A stretch of 64,000 nt of DNA from Streptomyces xinghaiensis S187 (GCF_000220705.2 NZ_CP023202.1:6974501-7038500), one strand, 5' to 3'; positions 23,494-33,203 are shown, counted from the first letter of the stretch. Program-made: numbers and translations. Notes: generated by a model not told the origin, from the letters alone.

Positions 23494-25016
23494 GAGGTCT
23501 CTCCCACTTCGGCGTTGAGGCCGATGCCCGGGTAGTACTTGCGCTGGTTGGACAAGATCATCTCTTTGGGGGTGGCGATACCGACAGTGTCCCGGACACG
23601 GGCGGCGAAGGCGCGGGAGGAGACCGGGTTGGCCCCTTCGAGCTGGCACCAGTTCCGGTAGGCCGTGTAGAGGCTGGTCTGCTCGGCCCGGTGGGCGGGG
23701 TCGAGGGTGCAGCACTCGGTGAGGAAGCGGCCGGTGTGGTCCTCGGTTTCGGCGTAGGCGGTGGTGGCGACGCGTACGCGTTGTGGCCCGGTGAGGTCGC
23801 GGTCGCCGTTGAGGTAGCGGCGGGCTCCGGTGATGAGCCAGTGCAGGATGCCGGGGCCTTCCTCGGTGACGAGGACGTCGGCGAGGTTGTCGACCTTGCG
23901 GTCGTCGGCCACGACTCGCTCGAACGGGATGAGCTGGATCCGGCGCCAGAAGGCGTAGCCACCGGTGCCGACCTCGGGGCGGTGGTTGCCGAGCAGCCAG
24001 AGTTTGTGGGTGGGGTTGAAGCTGAAGAAGTCCTGGCGCATGCGGCGGGCCTTGATGCGGTCGCCGCCGGTGAGCAGCTTGACGCGGGCCTCGTCGAAGC
24101 GGTCGCCGGGCTTGAGTTCGGAGCAGACGATGATGCGCCGGCCGTGCAGTTCCGCGAGGTCGGTGGGGTGGCCCTCGAAGGGGCGGGCCATGAGGAAGCC
24201 GGGCGGAGCTGCGTCGGCGTAGTCGCCCAGGAGTTTGACCATGACGTCGAGCAGGACGCTCTTGCCGTTCTTCCCGTGCCCGTAGAGGAACGGCATGATC
24301 TGCGCGCCGACGTCCCCGGTGATGGAGTACCCCAGCAGCTGGTGCAGGAAGTCGATCATCTGCCGGCCCTCGGTGTCCGCGCCGAAGGTGTCGGTGAGGA
24401 ACCGCTGCCAGCGCGGCGTGGGCATGTCCTTGGGCGCGACCGTGGTGGCCCGGGAGTGGCAGTGCTTCTCCGGGTCGGGTGACTGGAGCAGGCCGGTGTT
24501 CAGGTCGACTACGCCGTCGGGTGTGCACAGCGCGTACGGGTCGGCGTCCAGCAGCGACGCGTTGAGCACCATGCCGGGTGCGGCCTTGGCCTGCATCAGC
24601 ATGGCCTTCATGCCGGAGGTCGACAGGGCGCGGCGGCGGTGCCGACGGAGGGAGGAGGCGGGGTGTCGGCCGGTGGGGTCGGTCTCGGCGAGGGTCTCGG
24701 CCATCTCGCCGGCCGCCCAGAGGACCTTGTCGTCCTCGTCGATCTCCCAGCGGTGGCCGCTCCAGCGGTACCAGCCCAGTCCTGGCACATGCCGGAAGTC
24801 GCGCCCGTACAGCTGCACGAAGAGTTTGGCGTTGCCGCGGTCGCTGAGGCTGTCGGGGAGCAGCCCGTGTTCCGTCACCGTTGCGGTCTGCGCGGTGGGA
24901 CGGGCGCCCTGGGGCGGCACTGTCGGCTGGTTCGCCGCGGTGGGCGCGGGGCCTTGGAGGATTTGCCGGGCCACCTCCATCGGGTCGAACAGCCCGTCTC
25001 CCGGAGTGTCGTTCAC
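23490..25016 (-). CDS. P4/D5-type primase-helicase, plasmid replication protein
   Basis: The ORF encodes 508 residues from GTG 25016, which overlaps the prim-pol stop (GTGA). The D5 N-terminal domain spans about 70-200 (GLGWYRWSGHRWEIDEDD). An SF3 helicase follows with Walker A GHGKNGKS near residue 243, RRIIVCSELKPGDRFDEARVK as Walker B/sensor region, and LWLLGNHRPEVG. A winged-helix-like tail ends the protein. It should unwind the origin as a hexamer and act with the upstream prim-pol. The domain order matches phage/plasmid primase family replicases. The pair is the best candidate for the replication initiator of the element. Confidence 0.88.
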   Translation of the reverse strand: MNDTPGDGLFDPMEVARQILQGPAPTAANQPTVPPQGARPTAQTATVTEHGLLPDSLSDRGNAKLFVQLYGRDFRHVPGLGWYRWSGHRWEIDEDDKVLWAAGEMAETLAETDPTGRHPASSLRRHRRRALSTSGMKAMLMQAKAAPGMVLNASLLDADPYALCTPDGVVDLNTGLLQSPDPEKHCHSRATTVAPKDMPTPRWQRFLTDTFGADTEGRQMIDFLHQLLGYSITGDVGAQIMPFLYGHGKNGKSVLLDVMVKLLGDYADAAPPGFLMARPFEGHPTDLAELHGRRIIVCSELKPGDRFDEARVKLLTGGDRIKARRMRQDFFSFNPTHKLWLLGNHRPEVGTGGYAFWRRIQLIPFERVVADDRKVDNLADVLVTEEGPGILHWLITGARRYLNGDRDLTGPQRVRVATTAYAETEDHTGRFLTECCTLDPAHRAEQTSLYTAYRNWCQLEGANPVSSRAFAARVRDTVGIATPKEMILSNQRKYYPGIGLNAEVGETS

Positions 25017-26122
25017 GTACGTTCTCCCACCACGAGCGGACGTCGCATACCGGCGGCCATCCCGCTCCGGACGATGAGTGCGGCCCGGCGTTCCTGCCCG
25101 GGCCGCGCGTGTTCGGCCGCTGCCAGCAGCGCGGCCTCCGCCGACCGGGCCTCCACATGGCCAGCGGCCACCAGCCCTCCGGCGGTGTACGCGGCACGGT
25201 TGAGCTTGTCGGTGAACCCGGCGCCTTCCGCGACGGCGGCGCAGTCGGCCACCGCGGCGAGCACCGTGGCTAGCGTCCGGCCCGCCACGGCGCGGCCACT
25301 GCCGGCACCGATGACCGCTTCCCGTCCCCGGTCGGGAACGGCAGGCCGGGCGGGGTGGGGAACGGCGGCCGGGAGGTGGCCCGTTCTGGCGAGTTCGGTT
25401 GCCAGCCACTGCGGCAGCGGCGCGGGGCGGCGGCAGGGCCCGACGGGGGTGTAGGGGCCCGCGTCGGTGACCGTGCCCGGAGCGACGATGTAGCCGCCCT
25501 CGCCCCGAACGTCCACCTGCCAGGCCAGCGCCCGCTGCCCGCTCGAACCGGTGGAACAGCGCCAGGGCTGGCCGGGGGCCGCCTCGTACCAGACGTGCAT
25601 GCCGCCCGATGGGGTGCGCACCCGCAGGGTGTTGGTGTCCTCGGCGGGATCGGCCTGCCCGCGCAGGGCGGCCAGCAGTGCCAGGCTGTGGAAGCCGTGG
25701 CGCAGGCCCCGCAGATCGACCTCGTCGTGAATGGCGATGCCCGGCAGCAGGCGCTCGCGGTCGGGCAGCGGTGCCTGGTGCGCGTCGATGTCGATGACGA
25801 CCAGGCGGGCGGGCCCGCACGCCACGCCGACACCGAAGTGCGGCTGCCGTTTCCACCAGGCGCGGATCCGTTCCGGGTCGGTGGTCGCGGCGTGGAAACC
25901 GTGGCACCACCGGCCCCGCCGGAGGCAGGCGCAGCCGCGTGGGCTGTGCCGAGTGTCCCTGCAGGTACGGCAGTTGGCGGCCGGTGTCTTGCGTTTCGGG
26001 GCCAGGGGGTGCACGGGCCAACCCCGCGCCGCGCACCACAAGGCGGTCTCCACCGGGCTGCCATCAGGTAGCGACTGGGCGGGAGGCGCTGAGTCGCTGG
26101 AGGAGATCCGCAGGTCAGACAC
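25013..26122 (-). CDS. Bifunctional DNA primase/polymerase (prim-pol)
   Basis: The ORF encodes 369 residues from GTG 26122. The N-terminal prim-pol domain shows ALWCAARGWPVHPLAPKRKTP, a cysteine cluster (CRTC, GCACL, WCHGF) and the catalytic VVIDIDAHQ near residue 110. Later motifs include LRVRTPSGGMHVWYEA and GYIVAPGTV. It makes primers for the helicase encoded next. The C-terminal helical domain (LNRAAYTAGGLVAAGHVEA) is the usual partner-binding part. It is the first gene of the replication operon, with iterons directly in front. Confidence 0.85.
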   Translation of the reverse strand: MSDLRISSSDSAPPAQSLPDGSPVETALWCAARGWPVHPLAPKRKTPAANCRTCRDTRHSPRGCACLRRGRWCHGFHAATTDPERIRAWWKRQPHFGVGVACGPARLVVIDIDAHQAPLPDRERLLPGIAIHDEVDLRGLRHGFHSLALLAALRGQADPAEDTNTLRVRTPSGGMHVWYEAAPGQPWRCSTGSSGQRALAWQVDVRGEGGYIVAPGTVTDAGPYTPVGPCRRPAPLPQWLATELARTGHLPAAVPHPARPAVPDRGREAVIGAGSGRAVAGRTLATVLAAVADCAAVAEGAGFTDKLNRAAYTAGGLVAAGHVEARSAEAALLAAAEHARPGQERRAALIVRSGMAAGMRRPLVVGERT

Positions 26123-26159
26123 TATGGAAACTCCTCTCAGCGACCGAAGCGACTCAAGC
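26069..26159. repeat. Iteron cluster, right side of the replication module
   Basis: AGCGACCGAAGCGACT at 26139-26154 matches the pair at 22750 with one change; additional units lie at 26069 and, inverted, at 26091. The cluster covers the start codon and upstream region of the prim-pol gene, so it may bind the initiator and repress the operon. Confidence 0.6.
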
Positions 26160-26254
26160 TTGGGAAATGTTCAGCACAGGCTAGCGGAGAGTGCCGCACC
26201 AGTCCCGTAGGACGTCTCCGACACAGTGGAGGAGGGGGCCTGCGGACCGGGTGT

Positions 26255-26450
26255 GATGGAGGTGTCGACCAAGTCGAACGTCGCCTGTTCGGCACGGGCC
26301 TGGCGCACATCTGGGCTGATGGCGACTACACCGGCCACCTCACCAACTGGACTGACCAGTACCTCGGAGTCATCCTGGGCATTGTCCGCCGCAGCGACGA
26401 CGATGCCCGCATCGACGGCATCCGCCACCCCTGCGACATCTCGGCCAACA
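26255..26450 (+). pseudogene. IS5-type transposase remnant
   Basis: One frame reads HIWADGDYTGHLTNWTDQYL, then GVILGIVRRSDD. This is the second-Asp region of IS5-family DDE transposases, where VWADGxYxG is followed by a WxxxxLxLxLEIV pattern. The first Asp and the downstream LPRRWVVERT block are absent or degenerate. It sits in the otherwise empty 26160-26625 interval. Confidence 0.45.
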
Positions 26451-26625
26451 ATGGACCAAGGCTCCCGCGACAACTGCGATCTCATGTCCGACCGGCAGAA
26501 AACGCACATGAGGTTCGAAAGAGAACGACCTCTCAGGCCGGCCAACCTCTCCCCTTCACCAACGCGCTGCTACAGCTTCGCAACTTTGGGCGCATCGGTC
26601 GCCTGTCGCCCGTATCAACGTTTTC

Positions 26626-27579
26626 ATGGCCGCCACACCGCCCCGCCGCTCCGGCCGCGCCGCTCGTCTGCAACGGGTCGCCCGTCGTCGCACCCGCACC
26701 GCGCCCCGTCGCGTTGCCGCTCCGATCGGGTCCCGCCCACCAGGCCGACGCCGCCGCACCCCCGCGCCCGTGTCTCCCGCCGCCCGGCAGGCGGTTGTTG
26801 CCGCGTCGGCGGACCGGTGGACGCGCATCCAGCAGGCCGCGGGTACCCTGGCCGCCCTGGGCACCCTCGCCGTGATCGTCTTCACCTGGCTGTCGATCCA
26901 GCAGGTCGACAACGAGCACGCCCTCACCCGCGAGGGGCAGGTCACCGACCGCTACAACGCCGCCGTCGGCAACATCGGCGAGGACTCCCTGGAGGTACGC
27001 CTGGGCGGCATCTACGCCCTGCAGCGCATCATGGAGGACTCCGCCCGCGACCAGCCCTCCGTCATCAACGTCCTGTCCACCTACATCCGCAACCACGCCA
27101 AGAAACCGAAACCAGGCACGAACACCCCCGAGAACCCGACCAGCGACATCCAAGCGGCCCTCACCGCACTCGGCAGCCGAAACCCCTCCCATGACAGCAC
27201 CGCCCACATAGACCTGGATGGCGCGGATCTGGACGACACGGACGTGAACGGCACGGACCTTCGCGGCCCGGACCTGGGCGGCGTGAGCCTGCGCGGCGCG
27301 GATCTGGACGGCGCGGCCCTGGATGACGCGGATCTGGACGGCGCGGACCTGCGCGACGCGGATCTGGATAACGCGGCCCTGCGCTTCGCGGCCCTGCGCT
27401 TCGCGGACCTCCATGGCGCGGACCTGCGCGGCGCGGATCTGCATGGCGCGGACCTGCGCGGCGCGCACCTGCGCGGCGCGGACCTGAGCTTCGCGAACGT
27501 GCGTGTTGCGGACCTGCGCGGCGTGAACCTGGACGGCGTGAACCTGCGCGGCGTGATCTTGGACGAAGCGGGGGGGTAG
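26626..27579 (+). CDS. Membrane-anchored pentapeptide-repeat protein
   Basis: The ORF encodes 317 residues. A basic, Pro/Arg-rich leader of about 60 residues precedes one transmembrane helix (QQAAGTLAALGTLAVIVFTWL). A conserved segment follows (VTDRYNAAVGNIGEDSLEVRLGG). From residue about 195 to the end run some 24 pentapeptide repeats of the A(D/N)LxG type, which fold as a right-handed beta helix. Similar proteins are common in Streptomyces; some pentapeptide proteins mimic DNA, most are unassigned. The start is uncertain, as in-frame GTG codons exist nearby. A weak hairpin may follow the stop. Confidence 0.75.
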   Translation: MAATPPRRSGRAARLQRVARRRTRTAPRRVAAPIGSRPPGRRRRTPAPVSPAARQAVVAASADRWTRIQQAAGTLAALGTLAVIVFTWLSIQQVDNEHALTREGQVTDRYNAAVGNIGEDSLEVRLGGIYALQRIMEDSARDQPSVINVLSTYIRNHAKKPKPGTNTPENPTSDIQAALTALGSRNPSHDSTAHIDLDGADLDDTDVNGTDLRGPDLGGVSLRGADLDGAALDDADLDGADLRDADLDNAALRFAALRFADLHGADLRGADLHGADLRGAHLRGADLSFANVRVADLRGVNLDGVNLRGVILDEAGG

Positions 27580-27860
27580 CGCCCCACTCCGCTTGGGACA
27601 GCGACTCGTCATCAGCGCACTGGGCTGCGAGTTGCCACTGTGACGACGACTGCAGCGGCCACGGCTGACCACCACCAAAAAGGTCTCTGGCAGGCCCGTC
27701 GTTCAGACAGGCGTACATCGTTCCCTTGAAAGGGAAATCCGCAGGTGGCGTTCGGTACGACCATGCCTTGGCTGCGGCCCTGCGGGCATCGGCACGCCGT
27801 TGGGCAAAGGGACGCTGCCCGGACACATGCTGCGATGCGCGCGGTGAGTCCTGGTGGCGG

Positions 27861-28454
27861 TCAGCAGCGCACGCCGACGATGCCCCAGCCGCGGCGCTCC
27901 GCCTCGGTGACGACCTCTCCCCAGTCGTGGAGGAAGTCGGCGAACACCTCGAAGGTGGTGATCCATCCGCTGGGCTGCGCGGCGTGCTGGGTGAAGGGTT
28001 CGCGCAGCCCGCTCAGGTGGGGTGCGGCCTTCCGCCACCAGCCGGCGAGATGCGGAAGGTAGTCGGGCGGGCACCACAGGAGCAGGTCCGCGTCCCAGAC
28101 GTAGGGCCGGTCCGGGAGGCCGGAGGCGGACCTGGTCGTGTCCTCCAGGCCGTGCCAGAACAGGGTGTCAGTGAAGGGATCCAGGAGTTCACGCACCGCG
28201 GGATCGACGAATGCGCGCATGTCTTCCCAGCGCTCGCCGGCCCAGAAGTGGGCTTTGTACGAGCCGAATGCGTGGCGGAAGGCGTACCTGCCGTACCAGT
28301 CCTCACCCGGCTGCGCGGGCCAGGTCCAGCCGTGCGCGAAGAGGTCGTCGTCCTCTCCGAACGCGGCGTCGGTCAGCAGGTCGTCCCGGTCGCTGGGTGC
28401 CGCGGCTTCCACCCGCGCCCAGTCCACGATCAGTACCTCTATGCCCAACCCCAT
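27861..28454 (-). CDS. Conserved hypothetical protein with broken copy at 3.1 kb
   Basis: The ORF encodes 197 residues from ATG 28454. The sequence is rich in Trp and acidic residues (HGWTWPAQPGEDWYGRYAFR, DADLLLWCPPDYLPHLAGWW) and has no membrane segment or known catalytic motif. The same N-terminal block is found in the truncated fragment at 3011-3385, so the element once carried two copies. It stands alone between the pentapeptide gene and the conjugation operon. Function is unknown; the codon use is like that of its neighbours. Confidence 0.6.
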   Translation of the reverse strand: MGLGIEVLIVDWARVEAAAPSDRDDLLTDAAFGEDDDLFAHGWTWPAQPGEDWYGRYAFRHAFGSYKAHFWAGERWEDMRAFVDPAVRELLDPFTDTLFWHGLEDTTRSASGLPDRPYVWDADLLLWCPPDYLPHLAGWWRKAAPHLSGLREPFTQHAAQPSGWITTFEVFADFLHDWGEVVTEAERRGWGIVGVRC

Positions 28455-28714
28455 CGCGCCAGCGTAGAACGATCCAACGCGCCCGGAGGCTGTCGTGCTT
28501 CCTCAGCTCGCCGGTCGCTTCAGAGCGGATCCGCGTAGTCATAGTCAGCCCAGTGGCCTGTGGTCAGGTGCGACCACGGACGTGACCGGGAGGGCCGGCC
28601 CAGCGATGGTGACGTGGTTGTGATCGTGGTCAGGGGCGATGGCCAGCGGGCCGGTTACCGGCGCCAGATCTGCTGAGGGGGTCGATCCCTTCTAACGATC
28701 CGGGAGTTCCTGCC

Positions 28715-29644
28715 ATGCCTCCACGTGCTCTGCGAAGCCGGGTGGCGCCACCGGCGCCACCCAGCCCACATCCGGCCTCGGTTGAGCGACTGGCTCGCGC
28801 GAGCCGGCGGGTGGCGTTTGGCCGGTGCGCGGTGTGGACGGCCCTCGCGGCCGGACCGGCCGCTCTGGCGCTGGCCCTGACGCTGCCCCAGCCACCGGCC
28901 CAGCCCGCCGCGCACCACCGCCCCGCTCCCCCGGCCACTGCGGCGGCCGGCGATCCGTCGGGCTGGGCAGAGGTGTTCCTCGCCGCCTGGTTCCGCGCGG
29001 ACGACCGCGAGCAGGACAGTCCGTCCGCGGTGGTGGTGCGCTCGATGGCCCCGGAGGTGGAGTTGCCGCGCCCGGGCGACGGTGACGCCACTGCCGGTGC
29101 CGGGCTGGATCGGGTGGCGGCCGTGCACAGCCGGCGGCTGGGCGACGGCGAGTGGTCGGTGACGGTGGCGGCGCAGTACGCCAACGCATCGGTGCGCTAC
29201 TTCTCCGTGCCCGTCCTCGCCTCCGGACAGGGGCAGTTCACCGTCTCCGGCGGGCCCGCCCGCGTCGCTGCCCCCGGCCCGCTGCCGGTGCCCAAGCCCG
29301 TCGAGGGCCATCCGGTGGAGCTTGGCCGTCCGCTGGCCGAGAGCCTTGAGGAGTTCTTCGCGGCCTACCTGGCCGGCGCGGGGACGGTGGACCGGTACCT
29401 CGCGCCGGGGGTTCGTCTGGCCGCGGCCGGGGGTTACGAGCGGGTGGAGCTGCGGCGGGTGGCCGCCGACCGGGAGGCCTCGAAGCACGTTCCCGGCGAC
29501 GGCGTGCGCGCCCGGGTGCGGGTGCGTCTGGAGGCTGAGGACGCCGCAGGGGTGTGGCCGCTGGAGTACCGGCTGCGGATGAGTGCGCGCGGTGGCCGGT
29601 GGGAGGTCGCCGCGCTGAAGCCGGCGGCTGGAGGTGCCCGATGA
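28715..29644 (+). CDS. TcpC/VirB8-like conjugation scaffold protein
   Basis: The ORF encodes 309 residues from ATG 28715 with GGGAG eight bases upstream. One transmembrane helix lies at residues about 38-56 (VWTALAAGPAALALALTL). Two similar extracytoplasmic halves follow (FLAAWFRADD... and FFAAYLAGAG... starting motifs), as in TcpC proteins with two NTF2-like domains. It forms the inner-membrane scaffold of Gram-positive type IV secretion. It is the first gene of a 13-kb operon; the 260 bases upstream hold only the promoter region. Confidence 0.75.
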   Translation: MPPRALRSRVAPPAPPSPHPASVERLARASRRVAFGRCAVWTALAAGPAALALALTLPQPPAQPAAHHRPAPPATAAAGDPSGWAEVFLAAWFRADDREQDSPSAVVVRSMAPEVELPRPGDGDATAGAGLDRVAAVHSRRLGDGEWSVTVAAQYANASVRYFSVPVLASGQGQFTVSGGPARVAAPGPLPVPKPVEGHPVELGRPLAESLEEFFAAYLAGAGTVDRYLAPGVRLAAAGGYERVELRRVAADREASKHVPGDGVRARVRVRLEAEDAAGVWPLEYRLRMSARGGRWEVAALKPAAGGAR

Positions 29645-29994
29645 CGCCGATGGCGGTCCTGGCGGGGGAACTGGACCGGCTCGGCGATTCCCTGATTGGG
29701 ACGGTCGGCGACTGGGCTGACAGCGGCCTGCAGGCGGCGCTGCTGGTGATCGTGGTCATCACGGTGATCCGGCGGGTGTCGCTGAAGGCGGGGATCGGCG
29801 CGCTGCTGGGCATGGTGATCGCCCTTGGGCTGTACAACTCCCGTGACTCGCTCGCGGACATCTTCGAAGACGAGATCAACGACCCGGCCCGCTCCGCCCC
29901 GGCCTTCTCGTCCCAGGACGGGATCAGCGACCCGGCTCAGTCGGCTCCGGCCTTCTCCCGTCTCTCTCCCAGCGGTGAAGGCGGTGTGGCGTGA
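29641..29994 (+). CDS. Small membrane protein of the conjugation operon
   Basis: The ORF encodes 117 residues; ATG overlaps the preceding stop. Two transmembrane helices lie at about 29-45 and 52-65 (LQAALLVIVVITVI, IGALLGMVIALGLY). The acidic tail contains a duplicated SAPAFS block. It is in the place of a VirB2/VirB3-sized component, but no sequence motif proves that. Coupled at the 3' end to the next gene by GTGA. Confidence 0.65.
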   Translation: MTPMAVLAGELDRLGDSLIGTVGDWADSGLQAALLVIVVITVIRRVSLKAGIGALLGMVIALGLYNSRDSLADIFEDEINDPARSAPAFSSQDGISDPAQSAPAFSRLSPSGEGGVA

Positions 29995-30557
29995 GTGGCA
30001 CGTCCCGGGCCCGGGTGGGTCGGGTCTACACCTCCGCCCGGCGGCATCCGTGGGTGCTGGGCAAGCTCGGCGACTTCACCCTTCCCCTCGGCCCGTATAC
30101 GCCGGCGCAGATCACTGTGGCGTTCACCGGCGCGATCGTGCTGGTCAAGACCTTCGCGTGGTGGTCGTGGCTGGGGCCGGTCCCGGTCATTGCCCTGGGG
30201 GTGGCGGTGTGGGCGGTGCGCGGGGCCCGGATCGGTGGCCGCGCGCCGATCGCGGCCGCTCTGGGCTGGCTCGGGTTGTGCCTGCAGCCCGCTGCGGGGC
30301 GGATCGGAGGACGCGCCGCCCGGGACCGTGCGCCGCGGCTGCTGGTCGGCGACTTCACCCTCGGTGCCCCTGCCCCGGCTCCCGCAGTGGCCCGCGTTTC
30401 GGGCGGGCCGGTGGAGGCGGCCGGAGCCGCGCAGGGCGGGCACGGCCGGCGACGACGCGGGCCATCGCGGGCCCGTCGTGCCACGGCTGCGGCGCCCGCT
30501 GTGCCCCGGTCCGCTCTGCAGCGGCTGGTGGATACCCCCGATGCGAAGAGGAGCTGA
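29991..30557 (+). CDS. TcpE-like conjugation membrane protein
   Basis: The ORF encodes 188 residues from GTG 29991. LGDFTLPLGPYTPAQITVAF is followed by two close transmembrane helices and a basic, Ala/Arg-rich tail, the pattern of TcpE family proteins located just before the VirB4 gene. In pCW3-type systems TcpE is needed for efficient transfer at the membrane. Stop is three bases before the VirB4 ATG. The alternative frame over the same DNA is a shadow. Confidence 0.6.
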   Translation: MSGTSRARVGRVYTSARRHPWVLGKLGDFTLPLGPYTPAQITVAFTGAIVLVKTFAWWSWLGPVPVIALGVAVWAVRGARIGGRAPIAAALGWLGLCLQPAAGRIGGRAARDRAPRLLVGDFTLGAPAPAPAVARVSGGPVEAAGAAQGGHGRRRRGPSRARRATAAAPAVPRSALQRLVDTPDAKRS

Positions 30558-30560
30558 GTG

Positions 30561-33203
30561 ATGCGCCTGCATATCCGCCATATCGCGGGCCAGTTGGTGT
30601 GGACGACGTCGGGCAGTGTGTGGGCGCTGTGGCGGGTGACGCCGCGTGGCGGCCGCTACCTGCCTGCTGCCGAGCAGGAGGAGGTTCTGGGCCACATCAC
30701 CGCGCTGGTGCGGGCCCTGGCCGGGACTGCGCCCCGGCTGTTCGGGCTGTGCGCTCAGCTCGACGCGGGCGAGGTCGCCACACAGATGATCGACGGGACT
30801 GATCTGGAGAGGGCACCGGCGTGGTCCGAGCACGTCGAGGCTGGACTCGATCTGCTGGAGCGGCAGGAGATGCACCGGCGCACGGTGTGGCTGGCCGTGC
30901 CGTTGTCCGCCCTGGGGCGGCGGGCTGCCCTGTCCGCGACGTTCGGTTCGCTGTGGGCGGAGACCGCCTCGGCGCTGGGCCTGCGCACCGCCCCGGTCAG
31001 CCGGGCGGAGGTCACCGCCTACCAGCGGCAGGCGGACCGGCTGGCGGCCGCCGTGGGCACCGGTGTTCAGCTGCGGCCGGCGCGCCCGGCGGAGATCGCC
31101 TGGATGGTGCAGCACGCGGTCCACCGGGGGCAGCGGGAGGAGCCGCTGCTGGCCGTCGCGGAGACCAGCGACCTGTTCGCCGGCCGTTTGCGGGGCGGGC
31201 AGTTGCGCTCTCCGTCGTACGCCGACCTCGGCCTGGTCCGCCTCGTTGAAGGCGGCCAGGACGCGACCGGCGCGGAAGGCGCGTTGGCCGGTGAGGAGGA
31301 CAGCGGTGTCCGCGGCGGTCGTGGCCGGTGGTGGCGCGGCGGCGGCGCGTCGCCGCTGGGCCGGCGGTGGCTGCAGGTGGAGAACGAGACGGGGGTTGGC
31401 TACCAGGCGCATCTGGCGCTGGCCGAGTTGCCGGTGGCCGTGGCCGCGGGCGCGGCGGATCTCTTCGCCCAGCTGGAGGGTCTGGAGTTTCCCGTCGATT
31501 ACACCGTCGATCTGCAGGTGGTCCCGGCGGAGCGGGCCAAGGAGGCGGTGCGGCGGAAGAAGAAGGAGCTGGTGGACCAGGCCGACCAGTACGGCGCGCA
31601 GCCCGCGGGGATGCCGTCCTCGCTCACGGAGGCGGCCGGTGATCTGGGGGAGATGGACGCCCGGCTCTCGCGCTCCGGCGTGGAGGTGGAGGTGCAGGCC
31701 GTGACCGTGCTGACGGTGTGGGGGCCCACCGCCGCGGTGTGCGATGCGCGGGCCCGGGCTCTGGCCGGGCTGCTGGCGGGCGGGGACTACCGGGCGGTGC
31801 GCCCGGCCGGCTTGCAGGAGGCCCTGTTCACGCTCGGGCTTCCCGGTGCGGCCCGCCCGGTGCCGGCGCGTGAGTTCACGCAGTATCAGCTCAGCGAGGA
31901 CTGGGCGATGTGCCAGCCGTTCGCCGACACCAGCCTGGGGGATGAGGCCGGGGCACTGGTGGGGATCGACCTGGACTGCGGCACCGTACGGCCGGTGCTG
32001 CTGAACCCGGCTGATGCGCCGCGCAAGCACGCCTCGGCCTCGGTTGGGGTGGTCGGGGACCTCGGGGCGGGCAAGAGCGTGCTGCTGAAGCTGCTGACCT
32101 CCTCGGTGGTGGACCGGGGCGGGCGGGCCATCGTCATCGACCGCACGCCGATCCGGGAGTACGCCGCCTTCGCCCACGCGGCCGCCGGCGACCGCTGCCA
32201 GGTCATCGACGCGGCCGCGGCCCAGCTGTCGATCGACCCGCTGCGGGTCTTTCCGGGCAAGACCGGCGCGCACTACGCCCTGTCCTACCTGACGCTGCAG
32301 CTGGGGATCGGGCCGATGTCGGCCTCGGGTGCGGTGCTGCACCGGGCGGTGGAAGAGGCCGCCGCCGATCCGGAGCCGTCCATGGCCAAGGTGCTCAGTG
32401 CGCTTGCGGCGACCGCGTTCTCGGGGACACCCGCGCGGAAGGACGCCGCTTCCACCCTGGCTGATCTGCTGCAGATCGTGTCGGACAACCCGCTGGCCGC
32501 GATGGTCTTCGATCCCGATCTGCCGCCGGTCAGCCTGGATGCCGATTTGGGATCGGATCTGGTGGTCATCACCACGACTGGTCTGACGCTCCCGCCGCGG
32601 GAGGCCTTCGCCTCCCCCGAGGTGCTGTGGCAGCAGCCGTTGGAGGCGTTGATCGGCCGGGCCGTGCTGTATCTGATCGCGGCGATCGCCCGGCAGGCGG
32701 CGTTCGCGGACCCGGCGCGGTTCTGCTCCGTGGTGACTGACGAGTGCTACTGGCTCACCTCCTCCGCCGAGGGCACGGCCCTGGTCCACGAGATCCTCCA
32801 CGACGGGCGCAAGCACGGCGCCGGCCTGGCCGCCGGTGCCCACGACGTGGACGAGCTCGGCCCCGACCGCGGTCTGATCGCGTACAAGCTGCTGGCGCGC
32901 ACCACCGACCGGGCGCGGGCGATGAAGGGGCTTCAGTACCTCGGGCTGGACGCTGACGACGAGGAGCTGCTGCGGCTGGTGACCACCAGTCTCTCCCCAA
33001 TCGGATCGCCCGGCCGTGAGGGGGAGATGCTGCTGCGCGACCCGCGGATGCGGGCAGGGCGGATCAAGGTGATCATTCCCGAGGTGGCCCGCATCCGGCA
33101 CCGGATCACCACCACCCCGGGCGGTGCAGCCGCAGACGGGCGCGCCGAGGGCCCGGCGCCCGGCGAGGAGGGCGCTGATGCCGCTGCGGGGGGTGAGCGG
33201 TGA
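30561..33203 (+). CDS. VirB4/TcpF-type conjugation ATPase
   Basis: The ORF encodes 880 residues; ATG 30561 is seven bases after AGGAG, better than GTG 30558. Walker A is VGDLGAGKSVLLK near residue 497; further ATPase motifs are RAIVIDRTPIREY and FCSVVTDECYWLTSS (Walker B). An N-terminal domain of about 450 residues precedes the motor, as in VirB4. It powers pilus-less assembly or DNA transfer. A Gly/Ser/Arg-rich insert near residues 235-265 is unusual and may be a flexible linker. It overlaps the next gene by one base. Confidence 0.88.
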   Translation: MRLHIRHIAGQLVWTTSGSVWALWRVTPRGGRYLPAAEQEEVLGHITALVRALAGTAPRLFGLCAQLDAGEVATQMIDGTDLERAPAWSEHVEAGLDLLERQEMHRRTVWLAVPLSALGRRAALSATFGSLWAETASALGLRTAPVSRAEVTAYQRQADRLAAAVGTGVQLRPARPAEIAWMVQHAVHRGQREEPLLAVAETSDLFAGRLRGGQLRSPSYADLGLVRLVEGGQDATGAEGALAGEEDSGVRGGRGRWWRGGGASPLGRRWLQVENETGVGYQAHLALAELPVAVAAGAADLFAQLEGLEFPVDYTVDLQVVPAERAKEAVRRKKKELVDQADQYGAQPAGMPSSLTEAAGDLGEMDARLSRSGVEVEVQAVTVLTVWGPTAAVCDARARALAGLLAGGDYRAVRPAGLQEALFTLGLPGAARPVPAREFTQYQLSEDWAMCQPFADTSLGDEAGALVGIDLDCGTVRPVLLNPADAPRKHASASVGVVGDLGAGKSVLLKLLTSSVVDRGGRAIVIDRTPIREYAAFAHAAAGDRCQVIDAAAAQLSIDPLRVFPGKTGAHYALSYLTLQLGIGPMSASGAVLHRAVEEAAADPEPSMAKVLSALAATAFSGTPARKDAASTLADLLQIVSDNPLAAMVFDPDLPPVSLDADLGSDLVVITTTGLTLPPREAFASPEVLWQQPLEALIGRAVLYLIAAIARQAAFADPARFCSVVTDECYWLTSSAEGTALVHEILHDGRKHGAGLAAGAHDVDELGPDRGLIAYKLLARTTDRARAMKGLQYLGLDADDEELLRLVTTSLSPIGSPGREGEMLLRDPRMRAGRIKVIIPEVARIRHRITTTPGGAAADGRAEGPAPGEEGADAAAGGER

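Noticed and set aside
29937..33101. 1054-residue minus-strand open frame
   Set aside because: Antisense to the VirB4 gene and its upstream genes, low-complexity Arg/Gly/Gln/Pro, crosses several real genes with overlapping starts and stops.
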